Shown here piece after piece: positions 1 to 11,436 of a DNA stretch of 64,000 nucleotides. The translations under genes and the position numbers were made by a program. This DNA is from Nereocystis luetkeana (lineage: Eukaryota > Sar > Phaeophyceae > Laminariales > Laminariaceae). The DNA is taken from positions 4,713,161-4,777,160 of the forward strand of contig JARUPZ010000030.1 in assembly GCA_031213475.1 (NCBI GenBank). Reading direction: 5' to 3'. How positions within the stretch are numbered: the first letter of the stretch is position 1; every line of letters begins with the position of its first letter. A model generated the notes under the pieces. The model searched no databases. It was not told where the DNA came from and saw nothing but the letters and a program-made list of their open reading frames with translations.

Positions 1-183
1 GCCAGAGGCAACCTGCATATAAGAAATCAGGCCCTACGAGTTTTACGTAAACAAAACTGTTTCGTCAAGGTTTGCCAAAACATGCGCCATTGAAACGGCA
101 TGTGAAGTTACTAACAGAGAGCACTGAGCGTGGTGTTTCCACTGGCGCACATGGATCCTCCCTGAAATGGACTATTTTCTCAC

Positions 184-3100
184 GTTTCTCGGCTTCTCGA
201 CGGCTGATTTCCAGCGCAATCGTTGCCTCCGCGTGATTCACGGCCTCCTGTCGGGTCCGAAGGTCTGCCAAAGACATCGTGAGTTCGAGTACCCTGTCCT
301 GCAGCCCCGCAAGTCGAGCCTGCAATTACAGCGCACACTTCAGCTTGATGACTTGCTTGCTGAAACATGTTTCCCAAGGTTTGCTTCAAGTCAGTCCGCC
401 ATTGAACGGTCCTCCAAATATGTGGGTTGCTCGCGAGGTTGTCGAAGCACACAATCACACAACGACATATTCACTAGGGATGGGCGCGCTGGGGACACGT
501 ATGCGTGGAGTCGCGCTACACTGTTGTAGGCACGAGTTGGACTCACCCCGCGGGAGGGGTGAACTCATCGGCTCATATTTTCCGACCAGTTGAGCTCCTT
601 CAGGGAGTAACTACAGTACCATCGGTTGGTAGAACACTTTTACTACTGTAACATCTATACTATAGAACTATTAATAGCGCAAGTAAGTCTTGGTCGGGTT
701 GCGCCAACAATCTTCTTCGGAGTAATGTTTCGGGTGAGATATATATTGAGGTCCTCATGTGAGGAGGAGCTCATAAAAAAAGTACAATTCCTACCGTGGC
801 ATTGCTCGATAGCACTGCTCAATTCTTCCAACGATAGATATGAACTCTACCCTAAGATGCATCGGGGCATCCCGATTGTCGACCCAGAGCCTAAGGCTAC
901 ACTTAGTGATCTAGCGCGCACAATGCTGGAGGGATGCGAGTCAGGAAACCTGAGCAGAAGAAATGCTTTACCACCCACCGCGGCAGCATCCTTGTCCGCT
1001 TTCAGCCTAGCGGCTCCCCCTTCACGGATGGTAGACAGGGTTTCCTTGAGATTGAGCAGGCGTGACGCATGGACCTTGTCATCGCCGGCGCGCATCACTG
1101 TGACCGCTGCTAAGGCCTCCTCTTCCGCGCGGCGGAGATCTTCCTCGTCTAGAACCGCTGGAGGTGGGGTCCACTGAGCTGTATGTTGGCGGAGAGCGAA
1201 TAGCTCGGACTGGCGAACGATACCGACAAAGCAAGTATTGCAAAAAAGGCGAATGTCAATACCACTGAGTGTCTTAAAGTAGTATAAGGACATTGCGCAT
1301 ATCAATATTTAACCCAAACTGTCCTTGTATTTCGGTACATGGTGGCAGTTGGGTTTGGTGCTGTGCCTTGCGATGGCTTGAAGATTCCTAATACTCACCG
1401 TACGAGGATATGCGCATCGAGCGGAGTAAACTCTTGCCTGTGGTTCAGATGCATCAATTGTGACCGGTGTTCGATCTGGCAGTGTTACGCGTTGCTCAAC
1501 GTGATCATTCGTTAGGGCGGGGGCACCGGCTTCTATCGCACTAGCCATATTAGTTTCACATGGTCACTGCTTTAGACCGGCCAGGGCGAGATTTACGTAC
1601 TCTGAGTAACACAAGGGCCCAAGACTACGCTACGTAGGCTCCCAAAGCACGCGTGAGCCACTTCGCCAATAAATTCAGCACACCGGCAGCGAGCTATCAA
1701 ACCTGATACTGTTCAAGACGGGCTCTGGTTTGTGCCACTGTTTCCAGCGCTGCCGCCTCCGCCTCCTTCGCCGTTTGCATCTCCCTCGCCCGCCCTTCTT
1801 TCTCAACACGCTGCTCGGAGCGCCCCTCCTCCAGCCGCAGTTCGCAGGCCGCCACCAACTCCTTCGTAGAATCAACACCAGACTTGGCTTCATCCACAGA
1901 TTTCTGAACATCACGAAGGTTTTCCCCAAGCTCCTCGGCCTGCACGCGGTCGAGCTCGGCAGCCTTTTTGTCTGCGGTGTTGGAGGACACCTCGGCGTTG
2001 AGGGTGTCGCGCAGGGCGGTAAGCTCTCGCTTGGTGCGCTCACGAGCCGCGCCCAGTGTGATCTCGGCCTCCGCCACGCCGCGCTCAACCTCGCGCTTGG
2101 AAGTTATCGTTTGGTCGTACTCGCGGAACGCCGACGACATGGCGGCCATGAGGTTGCTGAACTCCGCGTTGGCCTGTCTCATGCGGTCCGACGCTTGCCC
2201 CACCGTTCCCTCCGCCTCCGCAACCTTTGCATCGGCAGCTTCCAGTTGAGTCGAGAGTAGTCCCACCTCGGCCTCCAGAGCTTGCTGGCAACACGAAAAT
2301 TAAATTAAGGGTGATGGAGAGGGGGGGGGGGGGTCGTTATTATGCATGACCGTAGTCGTATGGCCATAGACCCTCGCATCCCTACAATACCGGGACGGAG
2401 CACATCGGGTTTTCGCCGACCAGGCAGACATTGCTAGCACCAAGCGCGAAGCGCCGTGAGGAAAGGGGGGTTGGGGCGAAAAGACATATACGTCGACGAA
2501 ACTGCTGTATTTATGGTCTCAGGACGGGAGACTGGCAATTTTCAAGGATCCGTGCTACGGTAGCAGCTGCACTTTTCGAGCCCAAAACATTTCTCGCTGG
2601 CGGAACTCCACAACTGAAGAGCTACGCGATATGCTTCGACCCTTGTGTATACTTTAAAATCGCGTTTAAAATCGCGTTCGGTTTCCGGGTGAGATATATA
2701 ACTCCTTAAGCGCAGAACCCCAGAACAAAATAGGTGAGGACTCCCCGAACGAAATAGGCGAGAAACCCCGGAATAAAATAGGTGAGGATCCCCGGAACAA
2801 AATAGGTGCTTCCCCTATCGTAGCACATGTTACCACACCCCTGTGATAAGATCTTAATTACCTTCCTAGCTTCGACCAAGCATCAGCATAGGGACTATTG
2901 TCCTGATATATTGTATTGCATAGGGCAATATCAGGTTTAATTTGATAAAAAAAGTGAGACACAAATATCGAATGCGGGGTGGGCGCATCATGTCGCCCAC
3001 TCGCCAGGTGTCGCCCGTTATGGTTTGCCCAACATACTCGCGGCGGTGGCTGGCAACCACCGACCAACCAAGCAGGTTTGAAAAGCCCAGGGTGGCAGAT

Positions 3101-6031
3101 TGTCGACGAACAATACTGCCTTCAAAATACGCACCCACCGAGGAACGGAACTGCTATCAAAAGGCGCGCGCGTGGGGAGTGCTGCACACTTCGAGCAAGT
3201 CGAAGGTTCGGGTTCCAATCTGTATACACCGGTATAATGCATCTATTGCCCCCGCTACCCTCACATCATGTAGCCCTATGATAGGCTCCAGGCGCAAACT
3301 CGGGGTGCATTTACCACAGAAAGCTTCAACATTGTATAAATGAAGATTGAGCCAGGTTTAGCTAAAGGTTTGGAAAATTGAAAACAGGGGTCAGTCCATA
3401 TAAAATCTGAGTAGACTGTTTCGGGACGACAAACATATATTTATTCATCCTCCTTCGTGGAATAAAAAATGGGATGCCGTCTGTGCACCGCAAGCTAACA
3501 CACCCCCTTGGTCGAATTTCCAAGCTTTTTTTTCGAAAACGGAGAGAGTGCAAACGCCAAACGACCGTGTATGAAAATATCTCGACGAGATATTCCCACA
3601 GCCGTTACGAGCGTTTGTGTCGCGTACGCCCCCCAGGTTATGGAGGAGATCGGCTCTGAAATTTAGTCCAGGGGGCGTTGCTAACTTGTGCCTTATGCCA
3701 CACTTTCGTAGCGGGTAAAACGGCACGTACCTTTCGACTCGCTTTCATGGAAGCGATCTCGCCCTTCTTGGCCTCGCATTCCTCGGCCTTCGTGACCACG
3801 GCCAGCGTCACTATCCTGATTCGCTCGTCCAGTCTCACGTTGTCCCCCTCGCTGGTGTCAACCTGCTGCCTCAATTCCACCAGACGGTTTCGTGCGGCCT
3901 CAAGCGCTTGCGTGCGAAGGGCTTTCTCTTCGTCAATCGTTTTAGCCGTCTGCCGTGAGTGGTGGAATGGAGGGCACCATGCGGGGGGTAGGGGTTGATA
4001 GAGCTCTCAGCTACCGGTTGGCCGATGGGACGAGTGGATGCGATCTACCTGGCACGTTTTATATCTACATAACTTTTATAAAGAGATATGGATAGCAGGA
4101 CTTATACTGTTTCTACTGCAGTACCGTAGTAATGTGTTTGGCAAGCTTTGCCAACCAAGAAGAGCCGTCGCAGCCTTGTGAGCGGGCGCGCCGTCATATC
4201 GCAGCTGCTGTAGTACCGCATTTCGCAATGACAGAGAAGCCCACTGTTGGTACATACCCCGGAAGATATCGATTGCATGTACATGCGATCGTCTGCTGAA
4301 TGTATTCTCTCACCACTTTCTCTGCGGAGTCAGGGCAGTGGGCTCTGGCGTGGTTCGGAGGGAAGCTTTGGATGTTGTGGTTTGCAGCATTTGTTTTGCA
4401 AGGAAATCCAACACAAAAAAAACAGGTACTGTATCAGTTACCAGGTACCTAAACCGTGTTTTGAAGAGCAATAACACGGTGTAATAAAGGGGGTACAGCA
4501 TACTAATATGGTGTACCTCACAATTGTGAGGCTCCTATCACACATGAGCGGCTCTATACTACCCAAGAAATGGCTGTGGGAAACAATGTATGATGCACGC
4601 ATCCCGATAAACAATTCCATCGACTATTAGACTTGAAAAAAAATATGCAATATATCACACATATCACACACCCTGAGATGATGGTTTTCGCGATTTTCTC
4701 ACGGTTTTCTTGCGATATTCTCCAACCAAGAGACACACACAACGAAAATGATGCCTTCGGAATAACGATGTTGTCTAGGTCTTTCCAGACCCACCGCTCG
4801 GCCTTTGCACTCTCCCAGTTGTGCGAGAAAATCAGCTCGGGAAAGGCACCCCAGGGGGGGTGCTATTGTGCGCGTTATACGGTAGATCTAAACCAAAGAG
4901 TCACAATACAACCTCGATGTTGGCGTCAATACAACGAAACATGTTGTAACACACCGGGGGTTTGTATAGATATTGGATAGTTCCTCGGGTGAGGAGAAAC
5001 CCCGTCAGCAAAACAAATTTGGGCCGAAAAATAGCCCCCTTGATGATGATGATGATGGTGTTCTCTCAACATGAGCTAACTTCCCTGAAACCTAGCCCGT
5101 GGTCCGTGGTCACAAACCAGGCTTACAAAAAAAACGAAAACTGCAAAAAAAGTACCACAGTAGATCCTCATACTGCTGACAGAGTAAAGGCTCTGAGAGT
5201 AAGGAAATCCGCATGTTCCTTATCCAACATTCTGGGTACCTGCGTTGCCCGCAACCTCATTGCATCAACACCGAGGCTGGCGCTGGCGCTCTCGGCCTCT
5301 TTGCTGGTGACCTCTGCCCGAAGCCGAACTATGTCGGCTTCCAAAGCTTCCGCCTCCGCGGCAGCCTCTCTCGCCAGTGACTCGACCTTCAAAGCCCTCT
5401 CCTGTCCACTCCTCGAGAGGCACTCCCGTTCTTCCAAGTTGTCTCGACCCTCTTGAATCGCTGCACCGAGTCTTTCGCTTTCCTTGAGGCTTTCGGAGAT
5501 CGAACACTCTCTCTCCACGATGTTGGCCTCCACGCGGTCGAGCTGGGAGGCAGCGAGACTGATCTTCTCCCGTACCTGTCGGTGCTCCTGTTTGTAGACA
5601 CCCAGATCTGACTCCAACGCAGCGGCCCTTGAGGCGATGGCGCTGTCATCCTTCAAGAGTTGAGTGAACTGAACTTCCAGCTCTCTCAGCCGTGCCGCGC
5701 CTTTGTCGTTCTTCGAGTTGCGATGCTGAACCACGGCCTCGAGGTTTCCATTCTCAGTCGACTCTTTCTCAAGATGTTGCCTGAGATCGGATAGCTGTGT
5801 CCGGCGCTCGTTCAGCACGGCTTTGACCTCCACCGACTCGGCTCGGACCTGTGCGTATTCGAATTCGAAAGCCTGCACAACCTCTCGGACCGTATCCACC
5901 AGCTGCGGTGTGGCCCGAGCCTTTTTCGTGGCACGCCGCTGGATGATGGCTGCCGGCAGTACCGGGCTCACGGCCTCCACTCTTTGCGCCGTCGCCCCAC
6001 CCCACGTTTTGGGAATCGTAATGCACGACAT
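184..6031 (-). CDS. Multi-exon coiled-coil protein, 3' end beyond left edge
   Basis: Five minus-strand exons chain in phase: 6031-5174, 3949-3731, 2284-1703, 1173 to about 979 (alternative donor at 950) and 319 to about 184. Each shows AG/GT borders; the first three junctions are phase 0 with polypyrimidine tracts. The translation is almost wholly charged heptad-type helix rich in E, K, R, Q, A and L, for example KAEECEAKKGEIASMKASRK and RAEEEALAAVTVMRAGDD. I see no globular domain, membrane span or signal peptide in the visible ~530 residues. The start is taken as the first ATG of the long first exon (MSCITIPKTWGG...); a 5' exon could exist upstream. The family is not recognisable: long coiled coils of SMC, myosin-tail or centrosomal type look alike at this level. 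It is likely a structural or cytoskeletal protein, but that is inference. The last two junctions are the least certain. Confidence 0.7.
2335..2462 (+). repeat. SINE-like dispersed repeat, copy 1
   Basis: Follows a run of G and opens with TATGCATGACCGTAGTCGTA, continues through the core CCGGGACGGAGCACATCGGG and ends at CAAGCGCGAAGCGCCGTGAG. The same sequence recurs seven more times in this window. It lies in an intron of the coiled-coil gene. Confidence 0.75.
2717..2808. repeat. Minisatellite, ~24 bp x 4
   Basis: Four consecutive imperfect copies of a unit containing CCCCGGAACAAAATAGGTGA. It lies in an intron of the coiled-coil gene. Confidence 0.85.
3470..3680. repeat. Dispersed repeat D, copy 1
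   Basis: Diverged similarity to 31290-31515: both contain a frame around CGAATTTC...TTTTC, GTAAACGCC or GCAAACGCC, ATATCGACGAGA or ATCTCGACGAGA, and GATCGGCTCTGAAATT. Possibly an old transposon fragment. Confidence 0.45.
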
Positions 6032-7790
6032 CTACGCTTGCGGCTGTGTGATCACCCTCGCGGGGGGGGATTTTCAAAATTCGACCACCGACAATCTGAA
6101 TTGTACTCGACACGTATACTATGTGATTGTGCCAGAGGCGCCGAGCACCGATGGCCACGAGATCGAGAGGGTTAGGCGCAGATGGTACCTGCACAAGGCC
6201 GCGCCTTTCAGCTTGGCAATTTGGCGCTTCCGTGGAGATTGGAGGGGTTTCATCATATTTCGCAGGCCCCTTTAAACAGGGATTCGGATCTTTAGTACTG
6301 CCAGCACGACAAATATCGGGATATCGCGTTCCAAAATCCTGGATTCACACAACAGTAGTTGCGACTTCAACCAGGTGAAGTCCAACGAGATAATTGGGCA
6401 TCGGGCAGCAGGTTGTGACCAAAAACAATGCTCTGATCTAGAAGGCAGGGCTCAGTTGCCTCCAGTGTTAATTTTGATTTTTATGTTATTCATACGGTTC
6501 TGCTTCGGAAAAGCCTGAAAAATACGCGTGTATCCTCGGTGAACCTGAACTGATGAACTACTGTATACCTGGATTCGTAAAGAATTGCATCTGACATATC
6601 AGCAGATCAGATCCAGATATATATCATGACCTACAAACAGTGGAGATTTCAGAGAAAGTGTATCCCTGATCCCTGTTACATGTTACCACTGACCAGGCAT
6701 CTACCAGGTATCTGATATGAAGCGTAGTATATCTATGTTCACGTGAGATAATCTATTAATACGAGTACAAAGTACAGAGTAGTAGTAGTGTATATCATGT
6801 TTTTTGCCTTGCGGGATCTGGATGGCACTGCTCAAGATTGCGGGTTTATCGTACCGAAGATCGGCATGATCAAGGGTACGGATGTCCCATTGTTTTGCTT
6901 TCTCAATGCGATACATCTTGCCTGACGCCTTCACTCATGTACAGCAACTACGGACCGCTGCTGTATCGATAGAAACACAACCGAAACTGCTACAAACAGT
7001 AGTAGTAGATTATACTCATGTTGGGTCCGGCCTGCCGAGAAAATTTGGACCCCTGGGTGTTCCAAATACGATTACCAGGAGTAGAACCAACGGCCGGAAC
7101 AGGAACCAGTGCACGAATACACTTTCAAAAGTTAAAGTTATACCTGGTAGATTAAATGTACGCATGCTGCATATATATGTGGATCTGATGTTCTGGTTAA
7201 ATAGCAGAGCACACCATCGGCCATCGGTGGCAATGCTGGTACTGAGTATATGCCTACATTGCTCGCAACCCCCTTACGAGCTCAGCCAGGCCCAGATATA
7301 AAAACTACACTGCGTGTATACTGTATGGTTGGTGTGGTGTAGCTCCAGTGCTGGTAGCTAGCAAGAGGGTACCAGCGACGACGTCTATCAGAAACACCGA
7401 GATTGCGACAGCCCGAAAATATATATCAAACACACGCAGGTAGTGCATACCCGGTACAGCTTGTGGGCATCCCTCCAAATGTGCACAGGTGGCCGGGACT
7501 TTCCCCCTTGCAAAACACGGGCGTACAAAAAATATTGTGGAGGCATTGAACAATGTACTGTCGTAGCTCGCCTTTAGGCGTACCGAATCGAGAGGTTGTG
7601 GACAGCTTGTGGGGCTTGCTACTGTACACTGCTCACCAATGTCCCCACAAGGAGCTTTTTACGTCCACATTGTGCAGGGGCGGGGGCTCGGCCACCTGTG
7701 AAGGCTACTGGTCTGGAGGTCTTTATCGCACAAAATATCACGACAGTGCAACTTTGAACGAAGACCTAACACGCGCTTCCGCTTTTAGGA
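6032..7790. other. Intergenic, no gene seen
   Basis: Both strands are broken by stops, and no exon pair with matching phase was found. It holds two TACCWGGTA motifs (6702-6710, 7141-7149) and AT-rich stretches. The promoter of the coiled-coil gene should lie at its left end and the 3' flank of the ankyrin gene at its right. Confidence 0.5.
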
Positions 7791-10370
7791 TCATGCAGGA
7801 ACAGTTGTTCCCGAAGCTTGTGAAAGTATTTGACCCGACAACGCACGATTTCGATGCACCTGGTGCAACGCCTTCCACCAACCAATGCCCTTTTCGCCCC
7901 CGGACACTCCATCAGTACCATCGAGTACCTTCAACGAGGAAGGTTTGCCCCTGACTGATTTGGCGCCTTGTCGTTTCACACCCCGCTTGTTCCATGCCCA
8001 TTCGGGGACTACTCCATCCGGAAACCCTGCCTTCAGGCATGCCAACGAGGCAAAGTGGACGCAAGGTACCAATAAAGTACACTTCGGGCAGCGATTTTGG
8101 TGGCGAGATTGCTCTCGCAAAGGCAAGCTACCGCTACATTCTACGTTGTCAGGCCCTCCCGCGACGGCGCCCCCGCCAATAGCCGCCTCTGTCTTTTTCG
8201 CGAGCCTCATGGCGGCTTCCCTCGGCTTCGTGACGCGAATCATCCAATCATGCAAGTCTCCCTCGCTAACGTCGCCGTCCCTCCCTCCCGCTCTATCCAA
8301 CACGGTGTCCGTCTGCTCGCGTTGCTGCTGCTCTTCCTCCATTTCCTCGCGCTCGAGCTCCCATTCAAATGCTGCCTCATTTCCATTGGAAGCAGCGAAC
8401 GCCAGCAGCTCAGTCAACTCATGGTACCCTCTCTCAAACGCATACGCGCCGGCAACTTTACCGTCTATGTCCAACCACGCTGCATCAGCTCCGTGACGTA
8501 GCAACTCGAGCGCTATCCTGCGATGGCCCGCCGCAGCCGCCGCCATCAACGCTGTGCGGTCGTTCCGGTTCGAAAAATTTGGATCCGCGCCTTCGAGAAT
8601 GAGTAATCGCACGGAGTGCTCCAATCCTCGATACGCGGCAGACATGAGCGCCGTTTGCCCGCTATCGGTCTCGGAGTCCGGCGCAGCGCGCCCCTCTTTC
8701 AAAATCGTCACCGTGAGGGCGATGTTAGACCTTTGCTGCCCCAGTCGAATGTCAGTAACGTCGCACAGGCTCGACGGTTGACCTGGACTTGGAGACTTGG
8801 ACATAGTGGGCGCCTGGAGCCCCGCCCCCTGTTGTTGTTGCGGTGCTTTTGCAGCAATGCTCGGAGCGGCTTTTGTTTTGCGGACCTTGTCCATTTCGTC
8901 TTCTACCATTACCCCCGATGAGATCGCACCCAGCATACGTCCGCCCGCAAGTCGAAGCGCACTCTCCGCATTAACATCGGCGAACGTGTAAACTCCGTCG
9001 GCACCGAATGCTTGGGTCTCTTGCAACCACAAGCCGAGGACTGTCCACCCTGCCTCCGCCGCGTGCTCTCCAGCCACGTACCCCCGATGGCACTTCACTC
9101 CAGGTTTGGCGCCCAGCCGCATGAGACAACGGACCATGGCTTCGTCGCGGTGCATGGCGGCGATCGCGACCGGAGTCAGGCCCTTGTCGGCCGTGCTCCT
9201 ATGGTTGAGTACGCGGTCGGCATTCATTTCGCCCGCGATCTTATCCCTGCGGATCACTTCCATGAGCACCTGTGCAATGCTCCGCCTGCCATACCTGGCG
9301 GCAATGCTCATGGCTGTCCAGCCCGAGCACCCTTCTACTCCCACGTCAGCACCCTCGTCAAGAAGTGCGTCGACCATGGCGCAGTCGTCACGTTTCACTG
9401 CCCACATTAGGGCCGTCATACCTCTCGAATTACCAGCGTTTATATCGGCGCCTGCGGCAAGAAGGCGCTGAATATCCGGCACAGACCTCTTTAAGACCGC
9501 AGCCATGAGCGAGAACAATCCGCCGCGGATTTCGGTGCTGGGGTCGGCTCCCGACTCAATGATCAAACACGCGCGGTCTAAGCTCTTGGCAGCCAGTGCG
9601 TGCCGAAGGCAATTAGATCGGTGGTGATGTGAAAACGTCTTCAGCATGGCGGCGTCGGGTACTGCTATGTCCGTGCGCCATTGCTGGCGCCGCTGGGACT
9701 CGTACACGAGCATTTTTTTCCGATGGAAGTCAACAACCTTCATTTGCAGCAGCCGGCAGCGGTGGTCGATGCTGTCCACGCGGCCGGTCATAGGGGCCAC
9801 GCCCAAGCGCATGCACTCCCGCCGTATCTGTGCTGGATACGAGGGGGTAGGCGGTGGGAATACAACAAATATCATCCGTTTGATCGGAATGACTCAAGGC
9901 TGACTCTGATGGGGCACGCAAAGTCTCTTGCCAGATCAACGCCGTTCCCCTGGTGAACGGACGGCCCTCGACGGAGAGACATTCACCACGAAACAAAGAC
10001 GTCTACACCCGAAGACAGCTCGACCTGCAAAGTCTGACCAATAGGACTGCCGCAACACGAAATTTAGGTTGATTTCCGGCTGAATACAGAAAACATTACC
10101 AAATCTAAGGTAGTCGCATATTTATAGTTGTCCTGCAGTGCAATGGAGTGAACGGTTACCGAGGTTGCACTTGAGCGCGAAAACTTCGCAAACGCGCTCG
10201 CGGGTTCTCAACCTACCTGGCTAAGAGGCTCAAAGAGCGTCAGGTCGGTAGGGGGCGTGCGAATGATGACAGGGTGGGTGTGGTTCCTTCGTTCCACAAG
10301 GCGCCGCATGTCGCAGTTGTGGGAATCTCTGGAACAGGCAACCTCGTTGGTAAACTCGTGGCCAGTGAGG
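7791..10370 (-). CDS. Ankyrin-repeat protein with C-terminal Cys motif
   Basis: The main exon is 9827-7791 (678 codons plus stop), joined in phase 0 to an upstream exon 10370-10217 through donor CAG|GTAGGT and acceptor CACAG|ATA. The junction reads ...LFEPLSQ|IRRECMRLG. Two blocks of ankyrin repeats are visible. The first, over roughly the first 280 residues of the main exon, includes GMTALMWAVKRDDCAMVDAL and GLTPVAIAAMHRDEAMVRCL. The second, near the middle, includes GQTALMSAAYRGLEHSVRLL and RTALMAAAAAGHRRIALELL. They are separated by a linker rich in A, Q and S. An acidic EMEEEQQQREQ stretch follows, then CPKCTLLVPCVHFASLAC, a possible zinc-binding Cys/His cluster. Ankyrin repeats mediate protein binding, so partner and role cannot be read from sequence. 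The 5' exon begins mid-codon, so the true start lies further upstream and is unresolved. Confidence 0.8.
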
Positions 10371-10701
10371 CTGCAGTAGTATTGCTGCGCGATGCGAGGC
10401 GAACAAATGTACACAGAGCGCAAGAAAACACACACGTGCAAAGCGGGTGCCCGGTTAACGACAACCATGTATGGTGCATACGGGCATCTGGGACATTCGT
10501 TACCGCCGTTCATGAAGTTGATAAGCCTCAAACACAGAGTACGGGCATACGAGTTATTATGCGTGGAAAATATCTTTAAAATACAGCTATTAATATAGCT
10601 GCAGCTGCTGCGGTCGAATAAAACGCGTCCGTTGCGGACGCATTGCCCCAATCTAGGTACTGAGTAACCTGCCCCAACCCGGAAAATCTGAGGGAGGTGT
10701 T

Positions 10702-10858
10702 CTTCCCCCCGCCGCTTAAACGCACACATGCCCCCCCAAACATGCAGACAGCAGAATTTACGAAGACGCGTACACAGTGCTTTCCCCCCCCCGCCGCTTA
10801 AACGCACACATGCCCCCTAAGTATGCAGACCGCAGATTTTACGAAGACCCGCGCACAG
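10702..10858. repeat. Tandem duplication, ~78 bp x 2
   Basis: Two adjacent copies each contain a C-run, GCCGCTTAAACGCACACATG, a second C-run, ATGCAGAC and TTTACGAAGAC. Copy 1 ends near 10777 and copy 2 starts near 10780. They lie between the ankyrin gene and the small gene at 10884-11326. Confidence 0.9.
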
Positions 10859-10883
10859 AAAACTTGACGAAGCCCGTTACGGC

Positions 10884-11326
10884 TTATCGGCCCTCATTTA
10901 TATGGCCACCACGACCGCCACGAAAGGGAGGAGCGATCCCCTCATCGGGTCTAGTGCGCCGTGTCCAGTAAAGGTATTTCTCATCAATGATACTGTCGCG
11001 ACGGGGCGTGGCATCGCCCAGCTTATAGAAGAGGTGGTTGTGCGTGATCGCGAGCCCATGTAGGCGTGCGGCGACGGTATTGTGTACGGGGCCCCACCTG
11101 CAGCCCGCAAAACCGTTCTCGTTGGAGAACCAGAGCGGCTCTCGAAAAGTCACGTGGATCGTTCTGCATCGCCACCAAAGCGTGGAGTTGCTTCGTCAGT
11201 ACCTACAAGAACGACATGAACAGCATCACCAGCGTTGCAGGGCAGGAAGGGGTGCGGTGTAAACCGCAGTGTTGGTTTAGATCCGCCAGAAGACTGTTCA
11301 AGTCTTCGTTGTTGAACCCACACAGA
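10884..11326 (-). CDS. Unidentified small gene or frameshifted relic
   Basis: Two minus-strand segments look coding. 11326-11207 follows a good acceptor (CTCTTTGCAG) and gives LCGFNNEDLNSLLADLNQHC, then a hydrophobic ATLVMLFMSF. The second segment, from 11163 to a stop at 10884, gives FREPLWFSNENGFAGCRWGP and RLHGLAITHNHLFYKLGD. They are in different frames. Splicing GTAGGT (11206) to GATGCAG (11164) restores the frame, but the intron would be only 43 nt, much shorter than the others here, so a frameshift is equally possible. The hydrophobic stretch may be one membrane segment. No family recognised. The first segment starts mid-codon, so 5' exons are missing. Confidence 0.35.
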
Positions 11327-11436
11327 CTGCAAAGAGCGCCGAACCTACTCTGATCCAAGACTATGACACCAAGGTATGGCAAGACACAAGCTGCCGCGAA
11401 TGTAAAACAGGTGTCTCACAACACGCTGCTGCTGTA

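Noticed and set aside
2866-3343. Overlapping frames of 70-133 codons on both strands
   Set aside because: They occupy an intron of the coiled-coil gene, have no splice context and differ in composition from its exons.
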